From positions 1 through 64,000 of the forward strand of contig JALIGW010000029.1 of NCBI GenBank assembly GCA_023053685.1: a stretch of 64,000 nucleotides of DNA. Direction: 5' to 3'. The notes under the pieces are model-generated. The model saw only the letters and a program-made list of their open reading frames with translations. It searched no databases and had not been told where the DNA came from. The stretch is from Diadophis punctatus similis. Its lineage: Eukaryota; Chordata; Lepidosauria; Squamata; Dipsadidae. Of the stretch, positions 48,451-61,986 are shown in pieces; the stretch's first letter is position 1; the number at the start of each line of letters is the position of its first letter. The position numbers and the translations under genes are program-made.

Positions 48451-48757
48451 ACAAATGTCAAACTGTCTAAAACGGTCAACACAACTTTGCAGGTCTTAGC
48501 GTATGAAAGCAAGAACCATTTTGGAATACCGAAATCCACAGAAGTGGCATCATGAACATAGGTCCCATTAACTAAAGTGCCTCCACTCCTTACTATGGTG
48601 ACATACATTGCAGGCTCCGACCCCTACATAAAATCCTGAACCTTTACCCTGGAAGGAAACTGCAGCAGGGGGAGAGTTGAAAGGTAAAGGCATAGATGGA
48701 GTCATTCCTGTGATAGTCTAGGTGTCATATGGCATTTGGATGTCTTAAGTCTGACAT

Positions 48758-48976
48758 CTGAGCCGTGGTAGCGCAGTGGTTAGAATGCAGCACTGCAGGC
48801 TACTTCTGCTGACTGCTGGCTGCAGTTCGATCCTGTCCGGCTCAAAGGTTGACTCAGCCTTCCATCCTTCCGAGGTGGATAAAATGAGGACCCAAGTTGT
48901 TGGGGGCAATAGGCAGACTCTGTAAACCGCTTAGAGAGGGCTGTAAAGTGGTATATAAGTCTAAGTGCTATTGCTG
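48758..48976 (+). mobile_element. Sauria (ACA-type) SINE
   Basis: GAGCCGTGGTAGCGCAGTGG head with A box, B box GTTCGATCCTG, body CTTCCATCCTTCCGAGGTGG and GTAAACCGCTTAGAGAGGGC, ending AAGTGCTATTGCTG. Nearly full length; one small deletion compared with 39820. Confidence 0.9.
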
Positions 48977-49180
48977 TGATTCCCTGATTTCAGTGGAGCT
49001 GGATGGGTGGACTGTTATGGGAATTCCTCCCGTGGCATGGATGGGCATAGGAGCACACATCCAGAGGTCAGGCATGTTCAGGAATATCAGAAGATGGCGT
49101 TGCCTTGTGCCAGTATCAGAAAGTAGAGGGAAAGATGGAAAGCCCTTCATGCCTCCTTTCTCCCCAGCTTACCATATATC

Positions 49181-49335
49181 CTCACCAGGCTCAAGGTTGA
49201 CTCAGTCTTCCATCCTTCCGAGGTGGGTAACATGAGGACCCAGATTGTTGGAGGCAATAGGCAGACTCTGTAAACCACTTAGAGAGGGCTGTAAAGCACT
49301 GTGAAGCGGTGTATAAGTCTAAGTGCTATTGCTAT
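49181..49335 (+). mobile_element. Sauria SINE, 3' half only
   Basis: Begins in the SINE body (CTCACCAGGCTCAAGGTTGA) and continues to AAGTGCTATTGCTAT. The tRNA-derived head is missing, so this copy is 5'-truncated. Confidence 0.85.
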
Positions 49336-50213
49336 ATAACTGCTCTAGGCTGATGTGTCAAGTCAACCCAGTGTGTGTGTCCAAAACCCTGCTCAGCTTA
49401 ATGCCTAACTGATGGAGGAAAAAAACTTGGTCTTGTCTCAGTGACACTGGGAAATCTCTTCTAATGGGTTGTAGCTGTCCAATGGAGGAAATGGGAATCT
49501 TGATTTGAATAAGAGCTCTTGCCTTAAATGGGGCAAAAGGAAACCAAATGGGTCAGGGGGAAAAAAGAAAGAAAACAACATGATTCTAACCTGACAACCA
49601 TAAGTGTAATGTCTCTCAACCTTGACAACTTTAAGGTGCGTGAACCAACTCCCAGAATTCTTAAAATGGCCAGAATTGAGAAACAGTGCCATACTGGGTT
49701 AATTAGGAGTGACTGGATCCCCAGGTTTGAACACCGACAAACAGGCACATTTGCATGCATAAACACAGATTGCCAAATGATCTCAATTCCTTTTTAAGCT
49801 TTTCTTGAATCAAACCATAACCCATTGGGATTATGGAGCATTCTGAACTCAAACTCCCAGAATTCTCCTGGTCTGCTTCTTTGTTCTAGCAAAATTGCTA
49901 TACCAGTCCTTGTCTGCTTAAAAACTTGGACTATTTAAACCTGAAAACACTGGTTCCTATAATTAGGCTTGCTTAAGCATGCACAAAGAACTTTGTGCTG
50001 AATGCTTACAGGAAAAGTAGTTTGGAATCCTTGCAATACGCAGTTGAGGGAGGGGGAAAGATCTATAATCTCTTTAATTAAATGGCAGCAAAGGAAGGAG
50101 ATTTCACTAGGACCAGTAAATCTTCTTCCCATCAAAATAACAGGAAAATCCCAGTGGAACCTCCAGGACTTTTATAGAAATCAGCAGCACTTGCAAGCAG
50201 AGTGTAAAGCAAC
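49336..50213. other. Unique sequence with a decayed MITE
   Basis: No gene seen. Positions 49615-49690 are a decayed relative of the 125-213 MITE (TCTCAACCTTGACAACTTTA on the left, AATTGAGAAACAGTG on the right). Confidence 0.4.
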
Positions 50214-50710
50214 TGTTGGAAGACATGTCCATCTGGGTTCAGTTCCAAGTGGCAAAAAGACACTGGAAACATGGAAGCTGCTTGGAAAGATGGCTTATTG
50301 ATGAACAGGATCATATGGCTTGAGATCCTGGGCAAAAAGGGCAGGGAGAGTGCCTGGGTTTTATTCCCTCTGTTGGGCTTTGAATTTGAGCTTGTGTTCT
50401 GATTGGTTATCAGACTCCCATGGAGCCATGCAGAGGTAACTTTGTAGGTTGTCTTTTGAGTCCCAGACTTGGTTGACTCTTGCTGGGTGATGATGTAATG
50501 AAAGGGCTTTGGGCAATTTCTACTATGGCTCTGCCTGAAGGAGGTAGATCTTTGTTAAGTAGAATAGACTAGCTCAGGCCTTAATGGCCCATTGACAAAG
50601 GTGGGGGGGGCTGAGTTTCTACCTCCCTTTTAGAGGAAATATTCTGCCCTTTTAATATTTCCTAAAATATCTAATTTTCCTAGGAGAGGGGTGGGTGCTA
50701 ACTTCCTACA
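50214..50710 (+). mobile_element. Possible solo LTR, copy 2
   Basis: A 497-bp relative of 10104-10678 in the same orientation, from TGTTGGAAGACATG to CTAACTTCCTACA. A 4-bp duplication CAAC flanks it (50210-50213, 50711-50714). A TTTTATTCCC block near 50360 could hold a poly(A) signal region. No primer-binding site or coding region lies beside it, hence solo LTR. Confidence 0.5.
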
Positions 50711-50714
50711 CAAC

Positions 50715-52020
50715 GATACTTTATTTTTGGAATACAATATGCCAGCACCTTGAGCCTTGAGTTTGGAGAAGTATACCACGAGCATCTCTCTTGCTCCTTC
50801 CTTGTCTCCTACCGTGCAGATTTTTGTATATTTCTTGCAAACAGGTAAAGCCTGAAAAATCGATCAAACAAGGCAGACAAAGGAAATGATAGAAACTAGG
50901 ACAGACGGAAAAATCTTTGGGAGCTTTAGTGGCCAACAGATTGAGCTGAAAGGATTCCCAGCACTCACAGAATCAGAGGCAGTTAAGACTGTAGGAGCAC
51001 CCACAGGAAGCCTATTAAACAATGTCTGCTTATGAGCAGGTGAAGGTCAATCTGGCCGAACTCCTTCTGAGAGACTTTATGCCTTTAGTGGTGAGAGAAA
51101 GATCCAGTGAAGCTGAGCATGCACTGGAATAACAATGGAAAAGCAGGGAGGGGAATTCAAGGATAGACAAGAGGATGGAAGAAAACACAGCAGTAGGCTC
51201 ATCCCAAGATGGCTATGTATAAAATAAAGGAGAATGAGAAAAGCTCTTCTTCTTAAAGCTAAATACAATATAATACAATATAACAAAATTTAACTAAGAA
51301 AAGACACAGGTGCATGAAAGGTCTCTTTGCGTTTCCATTCTTTTACAAATATCTGAAATCTTATGAACAGTTTGCACAAAACACTGCTTTCAATCTTTTA
51401 AACAGGCAGATAATCTTTAGCACACATAACCTAGTGTGCAAAGGAAACAGATTTTGATTACTCTTTTAAAAGATGTGTCACCAAATTTTGGCAGCATAAT
51501 TTTGAGATATCCTGGGGCTGCAGCAAAAGACCATGGAGTCATATCAACCTGCCTCCCCAATCCAAATTTTAACATTTAAATACTTTTGAACCACGTTCCT
51601 TGTAGAAATACCTTTGCTATCAGTTTCAATATCCAAAAACGGATGGGGGCGCTTCCCACTTGCCTCCCACTCCTCTAAGGAACATTAAGCTGGCTAAAAC
51701 AAGAAAGGAGGCCTTTTCTGACAACCTCAACTGAACAAGATCAAGCGACTTACCTTAAGCAACCGATGATAGAGCCACACGAAACTCTCAAGATCTCATT
51801 TTGCAACTCGTGGAGCTCTCTGGGAACATGATTACTAAAAGCTACCACATTCCCCACCATTTTGAAGGTACAGTAGATTCTGAAGAGTGGAACCTCTAAA
51901 TTGGACACTAAAAAATAAATTCACCCCACACTTCAATTATCACTCTATTAATGGTGACAATTCCCACCAAATCTGCCTAATTATGTCGTCCTCATCCCCA
52001 AATGATTGCCCCAGATATGT
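50715..52020. other. Unique sequence, no gene seen
   Basis: Nothing recognised. Confidence 0.3.
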
Positions 52021-52948
<928 letters not shown>

Positions 52949-52983
52949 ATCTGAGAGAGAGAGAGAGAAAGAAAGAAAGAGAG

Positions 52984-53573
52984 AATTTAGATATATAAAA
53001 CCTGCATTACTGTATAACAAATAATTCATTGCACCATGGCTTTGTGTAAGGGGTCAAGGTGCTGGCATCTTGTATCCCCCCCCCTGGAGTTTATGGTTAC
53101 TCTTCCCACCTTTATCTTACCTGACAGGTGAAACATGTATGCGATTCAAAGATAAACCATAGTGATTTTCCTGACAGGGAATAAAATGTCATTCCAGATG
53201 CTGTGCAAAAGCATCACTTTGGTTCACTCTTTCTATATTAACATTTTATGGATATAGTTTTAGTTTCTACAAATGTCACACATTGAATGATTATTTTCCT
53301 TACATTATTTTCCTCAATTTCATTAGCCCTGGCATATTTTTTGTTGTATTTTAATTTATCTTCTGGTTGTTATGCCTACCAATAAATAAATGCATATTTT
53401 AAATCTCCTCCTTGGAATGGACTAAATATAGTAAAATCACTCCATCCTTCTCCTATTTTCCCCACAATAACAAATCTGTGAGTTGGTTTGGGCTGGGAGT
53501 GACAGACCCAAGATCCCCCAGACAGGCGAGACTAGAACTCAGGATCTCTCAATTTGTAGCCTGGTGTCTTAAC
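52984..53573. other. Unique sequence, no gene seen
   Basis: Nothing recognised. The part at about 53500-53581 (GGCGAGACTAGAACTCAGGA...AACCACTAGACC) faintly resembles a tRNA-derived sequence on the minus strand (GGTCTAGTGGTTAAG), perhaps a decayed SINE. Confidence 0.3.
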
Positions 53574-53581
53574 CACTAGAC

Positions 53582-53716
53582 CAGGATTGTCAAACTTGCG
53601 GCCGGTGGGCCGTATGCGTCACACGCTAGCCACGCCCACACCGGGTTTAGCGAAGAGGGAAAAAGTTGTGATATGTTACGTGACGACACCGTGACAATGC
53701 GAGTTTGACACCCCTG
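53582..53716. mobile_element. Short hAT-type MITE (GTCAAAC family, copy 3)
   Basis: A 135-bp element with ends CAGGATTGTCAAACTTG and GAGTTTGACACCCCTG, exact duplication CACTAGAC (53574-53581, 53717-53724). Internal GGGCCGTATGCGTCAC and GGGTTTAGCGAAGAGGG match copy 2. Confidence 0.88.
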
Positions 53717-53783
53717 CACTAGACCAAAGACTACAAAAATGTCATAATTTGGGGGGGGGGGATTTTAATTTTTGACTCAAATC

Positions 53784-53970
53784 CAGTAGTGGGTTCTAAA
53801 ACTCGTTACTACCGGTTCATGTGCGTGCTCGCTCACACGCGTGACGGTTCTGCGCTTGCGCAGGAGCTTCTACGCATGCACAGAAGCATCCTGGGTGGGT
53901 GGGCGGAGCCTCCTGCCGCTGGTGCTACCGTTTCGTAGAATCGGGCCGAACCGGGAGCAACCCACCGCTG
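53784..53970. mobile_element. hAT-type element (same core as 5177-5899)
   Basis: A 187-bp element starting CAGTAGTGGGTTCTAAAAC and ending GGAGCAACCCACCGCTG, with duplication CTCAAATC (53776-53783) and CTCAAGTC (53971-53978), one mismatch. Contains TTACTACCGGTTC and GCATCCTGGGTGGGTGGGC. Confidence 0.85.
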
Positions 53971-53978
53971 CTCAAGTC

Positions 53979-54450
53979 ATAATGTGTGAACTCAATGAAA
54001 GGCCTGACTACCTGAGAAAGTTAGCAACTGCTCTTACACTGCTTCTCTTTATTAGAATGTATCAGGTTGAGCCGTACCAGTCAGCAACTGGGCTTCTCCT
54101 TTTGCTATACACAGGATTGCGGCCTGAGGCAAGTTAAGTCAAAAATTGCGGATGCTCTTACCTGCTGCCTTAATGGACCACATAGATCCAGCGAGGCTGC
54201 TGTGGCAACAGAAAGGATAAAAGAAAATAAATTGTGATCCTAGGGGGAAATCTTCCCACCAAGATTCTAGAATTCACTGCTCCCCCTGTAAACACGCTTG
54301 CAACTGTCTGACCAACCCCAGTTAGAAAAGATCCAGGTGGCATTTCCTGCTTGAACCACGTATTTGTAATTTAAATGCATTGCAAAGCCTCGGGAGAAGA
54401 GCAGTTCTTCCCTATTCTGCTCAGACCCAGTCTTAAAAGCCAGTGATTTA
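53979..54450. other. Unique sequence, no gene seen
   Basis: Nothing recognised. Confidence 0.3.
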
Positions 54451-54458
54451 CCCTAAGG

Positions 54459-54946
54459 CAGTGATGCCGAAGCTTTTTTTGCTCGGGTGCCAAAAGGGGG
54501 CACGCGCGTGCGATAGTGCATGCGTGTGTGCCCACACCCATAATGCAATGCCCTCCCCTGGTGCATGCATGCACAACCCCCCACGCATGCATGCAGGCCT
54601 AACTGAAGCCTCCGGACTTCTGGTAGGCCCTTTGGGCTGTTTTTCGCCCTCCCCAGGCTTCAGGAAAGCCTCCTGAAGCCTGGGGAGGGTGAAAAATGGC
54701 CAATGGCCCAAATGGAAGTTCATTTCTGAACTTCCAGTTGGCCCGTTGGGTCCAGTTTAACCCTGAGGCTTTCCTGAAGCCTGGGGAGGGCAAAAACGGC
54801 CTCCCCCCTACCCTCCGGAAGGCTGAAAATCAGCGAGCCAGCGTGCACATGCGCGCTGGAGTTGATACAGGGCAAAGCCTCTTGTGCCCTCAGATATGGC
54901 TCCGCATGCCACCTGTGTCACGTATGCCATAGATTCGCCATCACGG
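54459..54946. mobile_element. Non-autonomous hAT element, GTGATGGCGAACC family (copy 3)
   Basis: A 488-bp element with left end CAGTGATGCCGAAGC and a right end reading CCATAGATTCGCCATCACGG. The flanks CCCTAAGG (54451-54458) and TCCGAAGG (54947-54954) match at 6 of 8 bases. The interior has two inverted CTGAAGCCTGGGGAGGG blocks (about 54655-54690 and 54770-54790) absent from copies at 3113 and 4534. Confidence 0.7.
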
Positions 54947-55015
54947 TCCGAAGGGAAGCTTGCAGCGAGTGAAGCAGAGCAAGGCAATTGCTCTCTCCTA
55001 GGTGTGGCTACCAGC

Positions 55016-55435
55016 CAGGGGTGGGTTCTAACTTACCTCGTTGCCGGTTTGCTTCCTCCCACGCTGAGTGGCCGCACCTCGTGGGCGCACACGCATTTCA
55101 CGTGCACACGCATGCGCAGTACCGGGAAAAAATCCCCCCCAAAAGTCAAAAACAAGATAGTTATGCATGCGCAGTGCCAGAAACTTGGCTTCTGCACATG
55201 TTCAGAAGGAAAAAACCCTGAAAAAAAATCCCCCCCAAAAAAAATCCAAAAAAAAAATCCAAAAAAATAAAAAAAATCCAAAAAAATTAATAAATAATAA
55301 ATAAATAAATAAAAGATATGGCGGCGCCCACGGACCGGTATCGATGGAACCAGTTATGTGATGTTATCATGATGTCACCAGCGGTTTGCTACCAGTTTGG
55401 GTGAACCGGTCTAAACCGGGAGGAACCCACCTCTG
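55016..55435. mobile_element. hAT-type element, splice-donor subfamily (copy 5)
   Basis: A 420-bp element starting CAGGGGTGGGTTCTAACTTA and ending GGAGGAACCCACCTCTG, exact duplication CTACCAGC (55008-55015, 55436-55443). Minus-strand splice-donor motif is the complement of AACTTACCTCG (about 55029). Contains CATGCGCAGTGCCAGAAACT and a short AAAT tract (55285-55312). Confidence 0.92.
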
Positions 55436-55672
55436 CTACCAGCCTAAAACAGAGAACCAACTCTTTCTGTTGCACAAAAATATGCTGTTATCTTTGCTTA
55501 CACGAAACCTTCAAGCACATTATGCCAAGCAGAGTATGCATTATTCTGTTGATTTACATTTTAAGCTTGCTTGCTTTTTCATCAATGAAAAAGTCTCCCA
55601 CATTTCCAAATGCAAGATGTCCAACCACATCCAACCACCAACCAGATGACCATGGATTAGCACAGAAAGTTA

Positions 55673-55966
55673 TGTGGTGGGATTCAATTTTTTTTTACTA
55701 ACGGTTCTGTGGGCGTGGCTTGGTGGGTGTGGCATGGCTTGGTGGGCGTGGCAGGGGAAGGATACTGCAAAATCTTCATTCCCTCCCCACTCCAGGGGAA
55801 GGTTACTGCAAAATCCCCATTTCCTCCAATTCAGCTGGGACTCCGGAGGCAGAAAATAGATGGGGCGGGGCCAGTCAGAGGTGGTATTTACCGGTTCTCC
55901 AAATTACTCAAAATTTCCGCTACTGGTTCTCCAGAACTGATCAGAACCTGCTGAAACCCACCTCTG
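55673..55966. mobile_element. hAT-type element, GAGAACCGGTAG family (copy 4)
   Basis: About 294 bp very similar to the copy at 38007, from TGGTGGGATTCAATTT to TGAAACCCACCTCTG. The first bases of the left terminus are altered and I cannot find a matching 8-bp duplication, so the left boundary is approximate. Confidence 0.7.
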
Positions 55967-55974
55967 ATGTGAAC

Positions 55975-57321
55975 CCAGCTTGAGTGGTTTTTAGTTCAGT
56001 GTGTCTTCCAAACTCGCAAAATTGAGTTAGGCAAACCATAGTTCAATTACCCATCGGTAAGTGCAAATAAAAGCTATTGTCTGCTAACTTGACATAGGAC
56101 TGAAAACAAATATATATTCTTTGCCCTTGTCTCCAATTCAAAAATAAAACCTGTGTTCCTTCTGAAAGGGAACTCTTGTATTTCCATAATGGATCCAATT
56201 TACATATCTCTCTTTGTATATCAGTGATTGCATGACCTCTGTAGATGCCATACGCTAAATAAAATAAATAAGATAAACATATCTCTCTGTAGGAGCGATG
56301 ATGTAGGAGCTTTTTCGAGGTATCCGAAGAGTGAAACAATATGATGCAATTTTGTTCTCCTGCTTTCTGTCTCCTGCAGAGAGGAGTGTATGGAATCCAG
56401 ACAGCCCAGCAGGTTAAATTCAGCTTAATCCTTTATGATTTGAGAGTCAAATTCACACTTAATAGAAAATCATGGTTTTTTTTAAAAAAAATTGTCTGTT
56501 GTACAAGCTGCAGTTGATACTATCGTAGGTCATTGTTTGCTATAAACAACACACAATGGCTGAGTTGAAAAATATGCTAAAGACAAGCCAAACAAATCAC
56601 ATTTTTAACTTACCATGGTGAGTAAACCTCGCCTTGTCAGCTCTGATGATGACCAATGGTTTTTAAACAAATAACTCTGACTGATAAAATCATGTCTGTT
56701 TAACTGACCTTAACAAAAGAAATACTCACATTTGTTTTAGGCTAATGAGTAAATGGATTTTTTCTATCCTTCCATGTCCAAATTAGTGGTCGTTACATTA
56801 ACTTTCTTGTAAGCCACTTAGGTAGTGCTATTAAATAATCGGGAAACCCAATAAAAGAGAGGGGATCAAATACTAGGGGCTGAGAGATTGATTAACTGCC
56901 CCCTCCCCTCGCTTATCCAAACTCTGGAATCGGATTAATAACTAGCAATAGGAGAAGCCTCTTTCTTCCATCATACTCAAATAGCGATTCAATTCAGAGT
57001 TTCATTTCTTTCTTATTAAAACCTTTCTATGACTGGAAGGCTCACTTTCTGTTTGGAGCCCTCTGGTGTCTGCAGGGCTAAACGGCCTTTAGTCATAGAT
57101 CCCTTATGACTTAAGGTCTATTAGGGCCTTTAGTTATAGATGTACCAAGTGCCCTTCTGTTTTGCCATACGTACAGTAAAGTACTTGCTTTTCCCTTCTG
57201 GTCCTCCTTGCCCTGCTAATTCAAGCTGTGTTAGAATTCTGCATCAACGAAGCAATTGCAGCATGAGTCTGTCAGTCCATCACAACACAAATGCACTGTT
57301 AGACCATTACCATTACCATTT
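55975..57321. other. Unique sequence, no gene seen
   Basis: Nothing recognised in 1.35 kb. Confidence 0.3.
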
Positions 57322-60017
57322 ATTTTTATTTTATTTATTTTGTCAACACGTGTATAAGATAACAGGTATGATATAAACATAAACAAAAGCAAAGTATGTA
57401 TAGGTAAAAATTAGACAATAGGACAGAAGGACAGGGACGGTAGGCACGATGGTGCGCTTATGCACGCCCCTTACAGACCTCTTAGGAATGGGGTGAGGAG
57501 GTCAATTGTAGACAGTCTAAGGTTAAAGTTTTTGGGGTTTGGGGAAGAAACCACAGAGTCAGGTAGTGCATTCCAGGCATTGATCACTCTGTTGCTGAAG
57601 TCGTATTTTCTGCTGTCGAGTTTCGAGCGGTTTACATTGAGTTTGAATCTATTGTGTGCTCTTGTATTGTTGTGGTTGAAGCTGAAGTATTCATTGACAG
57701 GTAGGACATTGTGGCAGATGATTTTATGAACTACATTTAGATCAGATCGAAGGCAACGTAGTTCTAAGTTGTCTAAGACTAAAATTTAAGTCTGGTGGAA
57801 TAAGGAATTATGTTGCGAGTAGAAGAGTGGAGGGCACTTCTTGTGAAGTATTTCTGGACTCTCTCAATTGTATTTATGTCCGATATGTAGTGCGGGTTCC
57901 AGACAGGTGAGCTGTATTCAAGGATTGGTCTGGCAAATGTTTTGTATGCTCTGGTTAGCAGAGTAATATTGCCAGAGAAGAAGCTACGCAAGATTAGGTT
58001 GACAACTCTTAGTGCCTTTTTGGCAATGTTGTTACAATGGGCTCTGGCACTTAGGTCATTAGATATTTGTATTTGTATTTGTTTATTTTGTCAAGCATAA
58101 ATGAATATAAGCAAAGTTACAAACAGTAAAACATGATTGAATATATATATATATAATATTACAAGCATGAATAAGAGTAGAAGAGGTATGAATATATGGG
58201 TACATTAGGACAGGAACGGTAGGCACGATTGTGCGCTTATGCACGCCCCTTACTGACCTCTTAGGAATGGGGTGAGGTAAATGGTAGATAATAAGAGGTT
58301 GAAGTTTTTGGGGTTTGGGGAAGAAACTACTGAGTCAGGTAAAGTGTTCCAGGCGTTGACAACTCTGTTGTTGAAGTCAAATTTTTTGCACTCAAGTCTG
58401 GAGCGGTTTACATTAAGTTTGTATCTATTGTGAGCTCGTGTATTATTGCGGTTGAAGCTGAAATAGTCGTTAACGGGTAGGACATTGAGGCGGATAATTT
58501 TGTGAGCTACACTTAGGTCAGATCGAAGGCGGCGGAGTTCTAAATTTTGAAGTCCCAAAATTTCTAGTCTGGTTTCATAAGGAATTCTGTTGTGAACAGA
58601 GGAATGTAATACTCTTCTGGTGAAGTATCGCTGGACATTCTCAATAGTGTTAATGTCTGATATGAAGTGTGGGTTCCAGACTGATGAGCTGTATTCAAGG
58701 ATCGGTCTAGCAAATGTTTTGTATGCTCTGGTTAAGAGTACAATGTTACCAGAGAAGAAGCTGCGCAAAATTAGGTTAACCACTCTTAATGCCTTCTTTG
58801 CTATGTAGTTGCAGTGGGCTCTGGCACTTAGATCATTTGAGATGAGTACTCCGAGGTCCTTTACTGAGTGAGGATCATCATCAAGGTCATGATCATTAAG
58901 TTTGTATTTGGTGTTTTGATTATTTTTGCCAATGTGTAAAACTGAGCATTTGTTGATAGAGATTGGTAGTTGCCACTTGTTAGACCATTCAGAAATATAG
59001 TCAAGGTCTTTTTGAAGGGTTGCAGTATTGTCTGTGGTGTTGAAAAGTTTTACGTCATCTGCGAAGAGGACGCAGTTACTTTGTATAATATCACAAATGT
59101 CATTTATGTAAAGAATGAAGAGAGTGGGTCCTAAAACGCTTCCTTGGGGAACACCGCTGTTAACAGGTACAGGGTTTGATAGAGATGATCCTATTTTAAC
59201 CACTTGTTGTCTGTTTGACAGGAATGCAGTTATCCATTTATGTAGGGGGCCAGAGATGCCATAAGATTTTAGTTTTAGGAGTAGTTTGTCGTGTACTACG
59301 GAGTCAAAGGCTTTACAAAAGTCTATGTAGATTGCATCTATTGCTTTGCCCTGGTCGAGTTTTGTAGTCCATATGTTTTTACAATGTAGAAGTTGTAGGT
59401 TGCTGGATAACATTTTTCTGAAACCAAATTGTTTTTGAGAGAGTAGGTTGTTTGTCTCTAAGTGGAGGGAAATGGATTGGTTGATGATTGATTCCATGAC
59501 TCTGCAGGTGGCGCAACATAAGGAGATCGGTCTATAATTTTCAACTAGGTTGGGGTCTCCCTTTTTGAAGACAGGGATAACCGTGGCTAGTGACCATAGG
59601 TTGGGTAGGGTGCTGGTTCTGAGAGATATGTCAAAAATAATGCTTAGAGGTTCTGATAGGACGGTGGAAAGTTTTTTTAAGAAGTAAGCACAAAGACCAT
59701 CTGGACCTATGGATAGGGATGGTTTTAGGTTGTGTAGAGCCTTTCTAACCTTGTCTTCTGTAAAGTTGGTTTGTATTAGATCATTGTCATTGTTTGAGGT
59801 TCGACTAGGGAATATAGGACATGAGTTGTTGCTGTTTATAAAGACTGAGCCGAAGAATGTGTTGAAGAGGTTGGCTTTGTCGGATTCATCATTAAAGTCT
59901 TTATTGTTGGGGCCTTTGAGGGGTGGGATAGATCTCGTTACTTTGAGTTTGTTGTTTACGAACTTGTAGAATACTCCAAGGTCTTTAACAGAGTGAGGGT
60001 CGTCTACAAGGTCGTGT
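57322..60017 (-). mobile_element. Rex1/Jockey-group LINE (outer copy), interrupted by a second copy
   Basis: The outer copy has its 3' end with an A/T-rich tail at 57322 and codes on the minus strand for the C-terminal region (RSFFSGNITLLTRAYKTFAR, PILEYSSPVWNPHY near 57900) up to the NDLSARAHCN equivalent at about 58061. Its next segment, the complement of the DLVDDPHSVKDLGV coding block, appears at about 59975-60017 beyond the inner copy. The outer copy is thus 5'-truncated at 60017. The two parts join across the insertion in the same frame order. Confidence 0.7.
58062..59974 (-). pseudogene. Rex1/Jockey-group LINE (inner copy), reverse transcriptase nearly intact
   Basis: The minus-strand frame at 58250-59497 runs 415 codons without a stop: SQKQFGFRKMLSSNLQLL, AIYIDFCKAFDSVVHDKLLL, GVPQGSVLGPTLFILYIND, the catalytic FADD (CVLFADDVKLFNTTD), DDPHSVKDLGVLISNDLSAR, RSFFSGNIVLLTRAYKTFAR and PILEYSSSVWNPHF. 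Upstream, in another frame to 59974, are FYKFVNNKL-type residues, GPDGLCAYFLKKL and YRPISLCCATCRVMESIIN, separated by one frameshift near 59500. The 3' tail is TTTGTATTTGTATTTG-like (58062-58090). The endonuclease is missing. The long open frame indicates a fairly recent insertion. Confidence 0.85.
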
Positions 60018-61244
60018 CATCATGCTGCTGCAGTCAGTGGTAGCAGGAAGACAAAACATGTCACAATGCAAACCCTTCCTTTTATATCTCAAACTCCATC
60101 CTTACATACAACACTGTACCTGTGTCTTCCGACTTTTAAAACGACAGGCTAGAAACCGAAGGCAGCAATTCTATGCATATTGATCTGTGACTAAGCATTG
60201 CTTCTGAGTTAGACAGATATTGATCTGCACTGCATAGCAGTAATCTTGCCCACAATTTCTTTGCTTAAAAGTCCTCGATGGGGCAATTCTAAAACAGATG
60301 TGAATTTCATATTTCTGCAAAGATTTTACATGGATGAATGACAAACATCTACACATACGTGTCATTTTGGCTACTAGATTGCATTCTCTCTACTCCAAAA
60401 TACTTGAGAGCTAGGTTATTCTTCATCTAATAGGTGGGTGGAAGGGTATCTCAAGAAATCAAAAGCTTGTCCAAGTTGCTTCAAGGAAACCTGAGCTAGC
60501 AGCAGCGGAAGTGAAACAGGTAGAGACCTCTTTCAATCCAGCATTGCACCAAGTTTGTCCTTGGCAAACTTCATTTAGCACTTCATGTCTTTGATTCTCT
60601 TCTAATATTTTATAGCTGTGCACTCCCCCACCACCCTTCAAAACAAGTATTTGTGAAAGAGGGAGTAAACAGATCTTGCTGTCATTCTGGGTGACATAGA
60701 AGAACAGAGAAATGCATATAAGATGTGCCTGAAGAACAGAAGGAAGCTAATCGTAATGGCCTACATACCTGAGAGGAACGGAGCAGAAGAATTTGTGTGG
60801 CACAGGAACAATGATTGTGAGAGAAAATATACTGCCATGTTGTAGCTCTTAAAGAACGGGCAACTTTATGTTAAAAATCTTTTCCTTAAGAAACTTTGGG
60901 GGTATGCGTAAAGCAGACAATTTCACCTTTGGTGGAGAACTGTGGCCTTCCATTTGTAGCTAAAGAAAGGGCTGTTCCAGCTATGTAATTAATTATAATA
61001 CCTGTTGCTGTCCCTTTTCTGGAGTAGCATTTCCTCCTTTTGGGATTTAGGAAGGTCGTTGTGACTTCATTGTTCTACAAAAATATTGGGAACTGAAAGT
61101 AGAATATTCCTCCCTCCCCCATTTAAATATTGTTGAGACTGTGGTCCTCAGTGCAATAGGATGGACAGAGTTATTATGTATTTTGCTATGTTAGGTTTTA
61201 ACTGTTTTTATTAAGTGGTCTAGAACCCTGATTAATAAACAAAT
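60018..61244. other. Unique sequence, no gene seen
   Basis: Nothing recognised. Confidence 0.3.
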
Positions 61245-61585
61245 ACAGATGATCCTTGTTTAACAACTGGACGTTTTATGACCATTTAGCGTTATGTTGG
61301 CCCCAAAATGGATGTTTTACCGCCTGTAAAGCACCTCCAACTTTTGTAAGTAGTCACACCTCCCCCTGGTCACATGACTGCATGTCAGATGGGTCAGCTT
61401 TATGACCGATTGTGTTGTTCTGTGGTCATGTGTGTGTCTGCAATTCGCAACAAGGAGGTTTGCTTAACAACCGCAACATTCGTTTAATGACCACTGCGTT
61501 CACTCTATGACCACTGTGACAAAGGGTGGAAAATTATTTCCTGTCAGGTGGGTGCCTCAGCGTACCACTATAAGTACTTACGACT
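61245..61585. repeat. Old unclassified interspersed repeat, second copy
   Basis: GATGATCCTTGTTTAACAAC, TTTATGACCATTTAGCG, GGTCACATGACTGCATG, GCTTAACAACCGCAACATTC and TTTAATGACCACTGCG give the same style of TTA/GACC motifs as 47545-47900. Diverged; class unknown. Confidence 0.4.
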
Positions 61586-61807
61586 GTAATTCCAGATTCA
61601 ATTCCAGTAGTAAATTATAGGACTACCTATACACAAATGTTTGCTACATCGGGTAAACCAAATCAAATATGAATCCAAAATGTAAATAACGTGCCTCCAA
61701 AAATTGATATTTTTTCCCTTCGGCTCTTCATAGATGGAAAACATCAGGATGGGGAGAGTTAGGTTATAGTTTTCAGAACAGAGATCTCTGGTTGCTAATC
61801 CCATTGA

Positions 61808-61876
61808 ATGTCAGAGGAATTTTGTGAGTTGAAGTCCACATGCTTTCAAGTTGCCAAGGTTGAAAAATACTGCTGT
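61808..61876. mobile_element. Decayed MITE related to 125-213
   Basis: GAATTTTGTGAGTTGAAGTC followed by CAAGTTGCCAAGGTTGAAAA and TACTGCTG: the right half of the palindromic MITE. No target duplication is recognisable. Confidence 0.55.
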
Positions 61877-61986
61877 TTATTCAGAAAAGGCTGGGTACTC
61901 ATATCTTGCCTCTGCCACTCTCTGCCACTTCCCACAGTTGCTCATAATTGTCCTGCAGTATTGCATTTGTACTGACTTTAAGGCTA

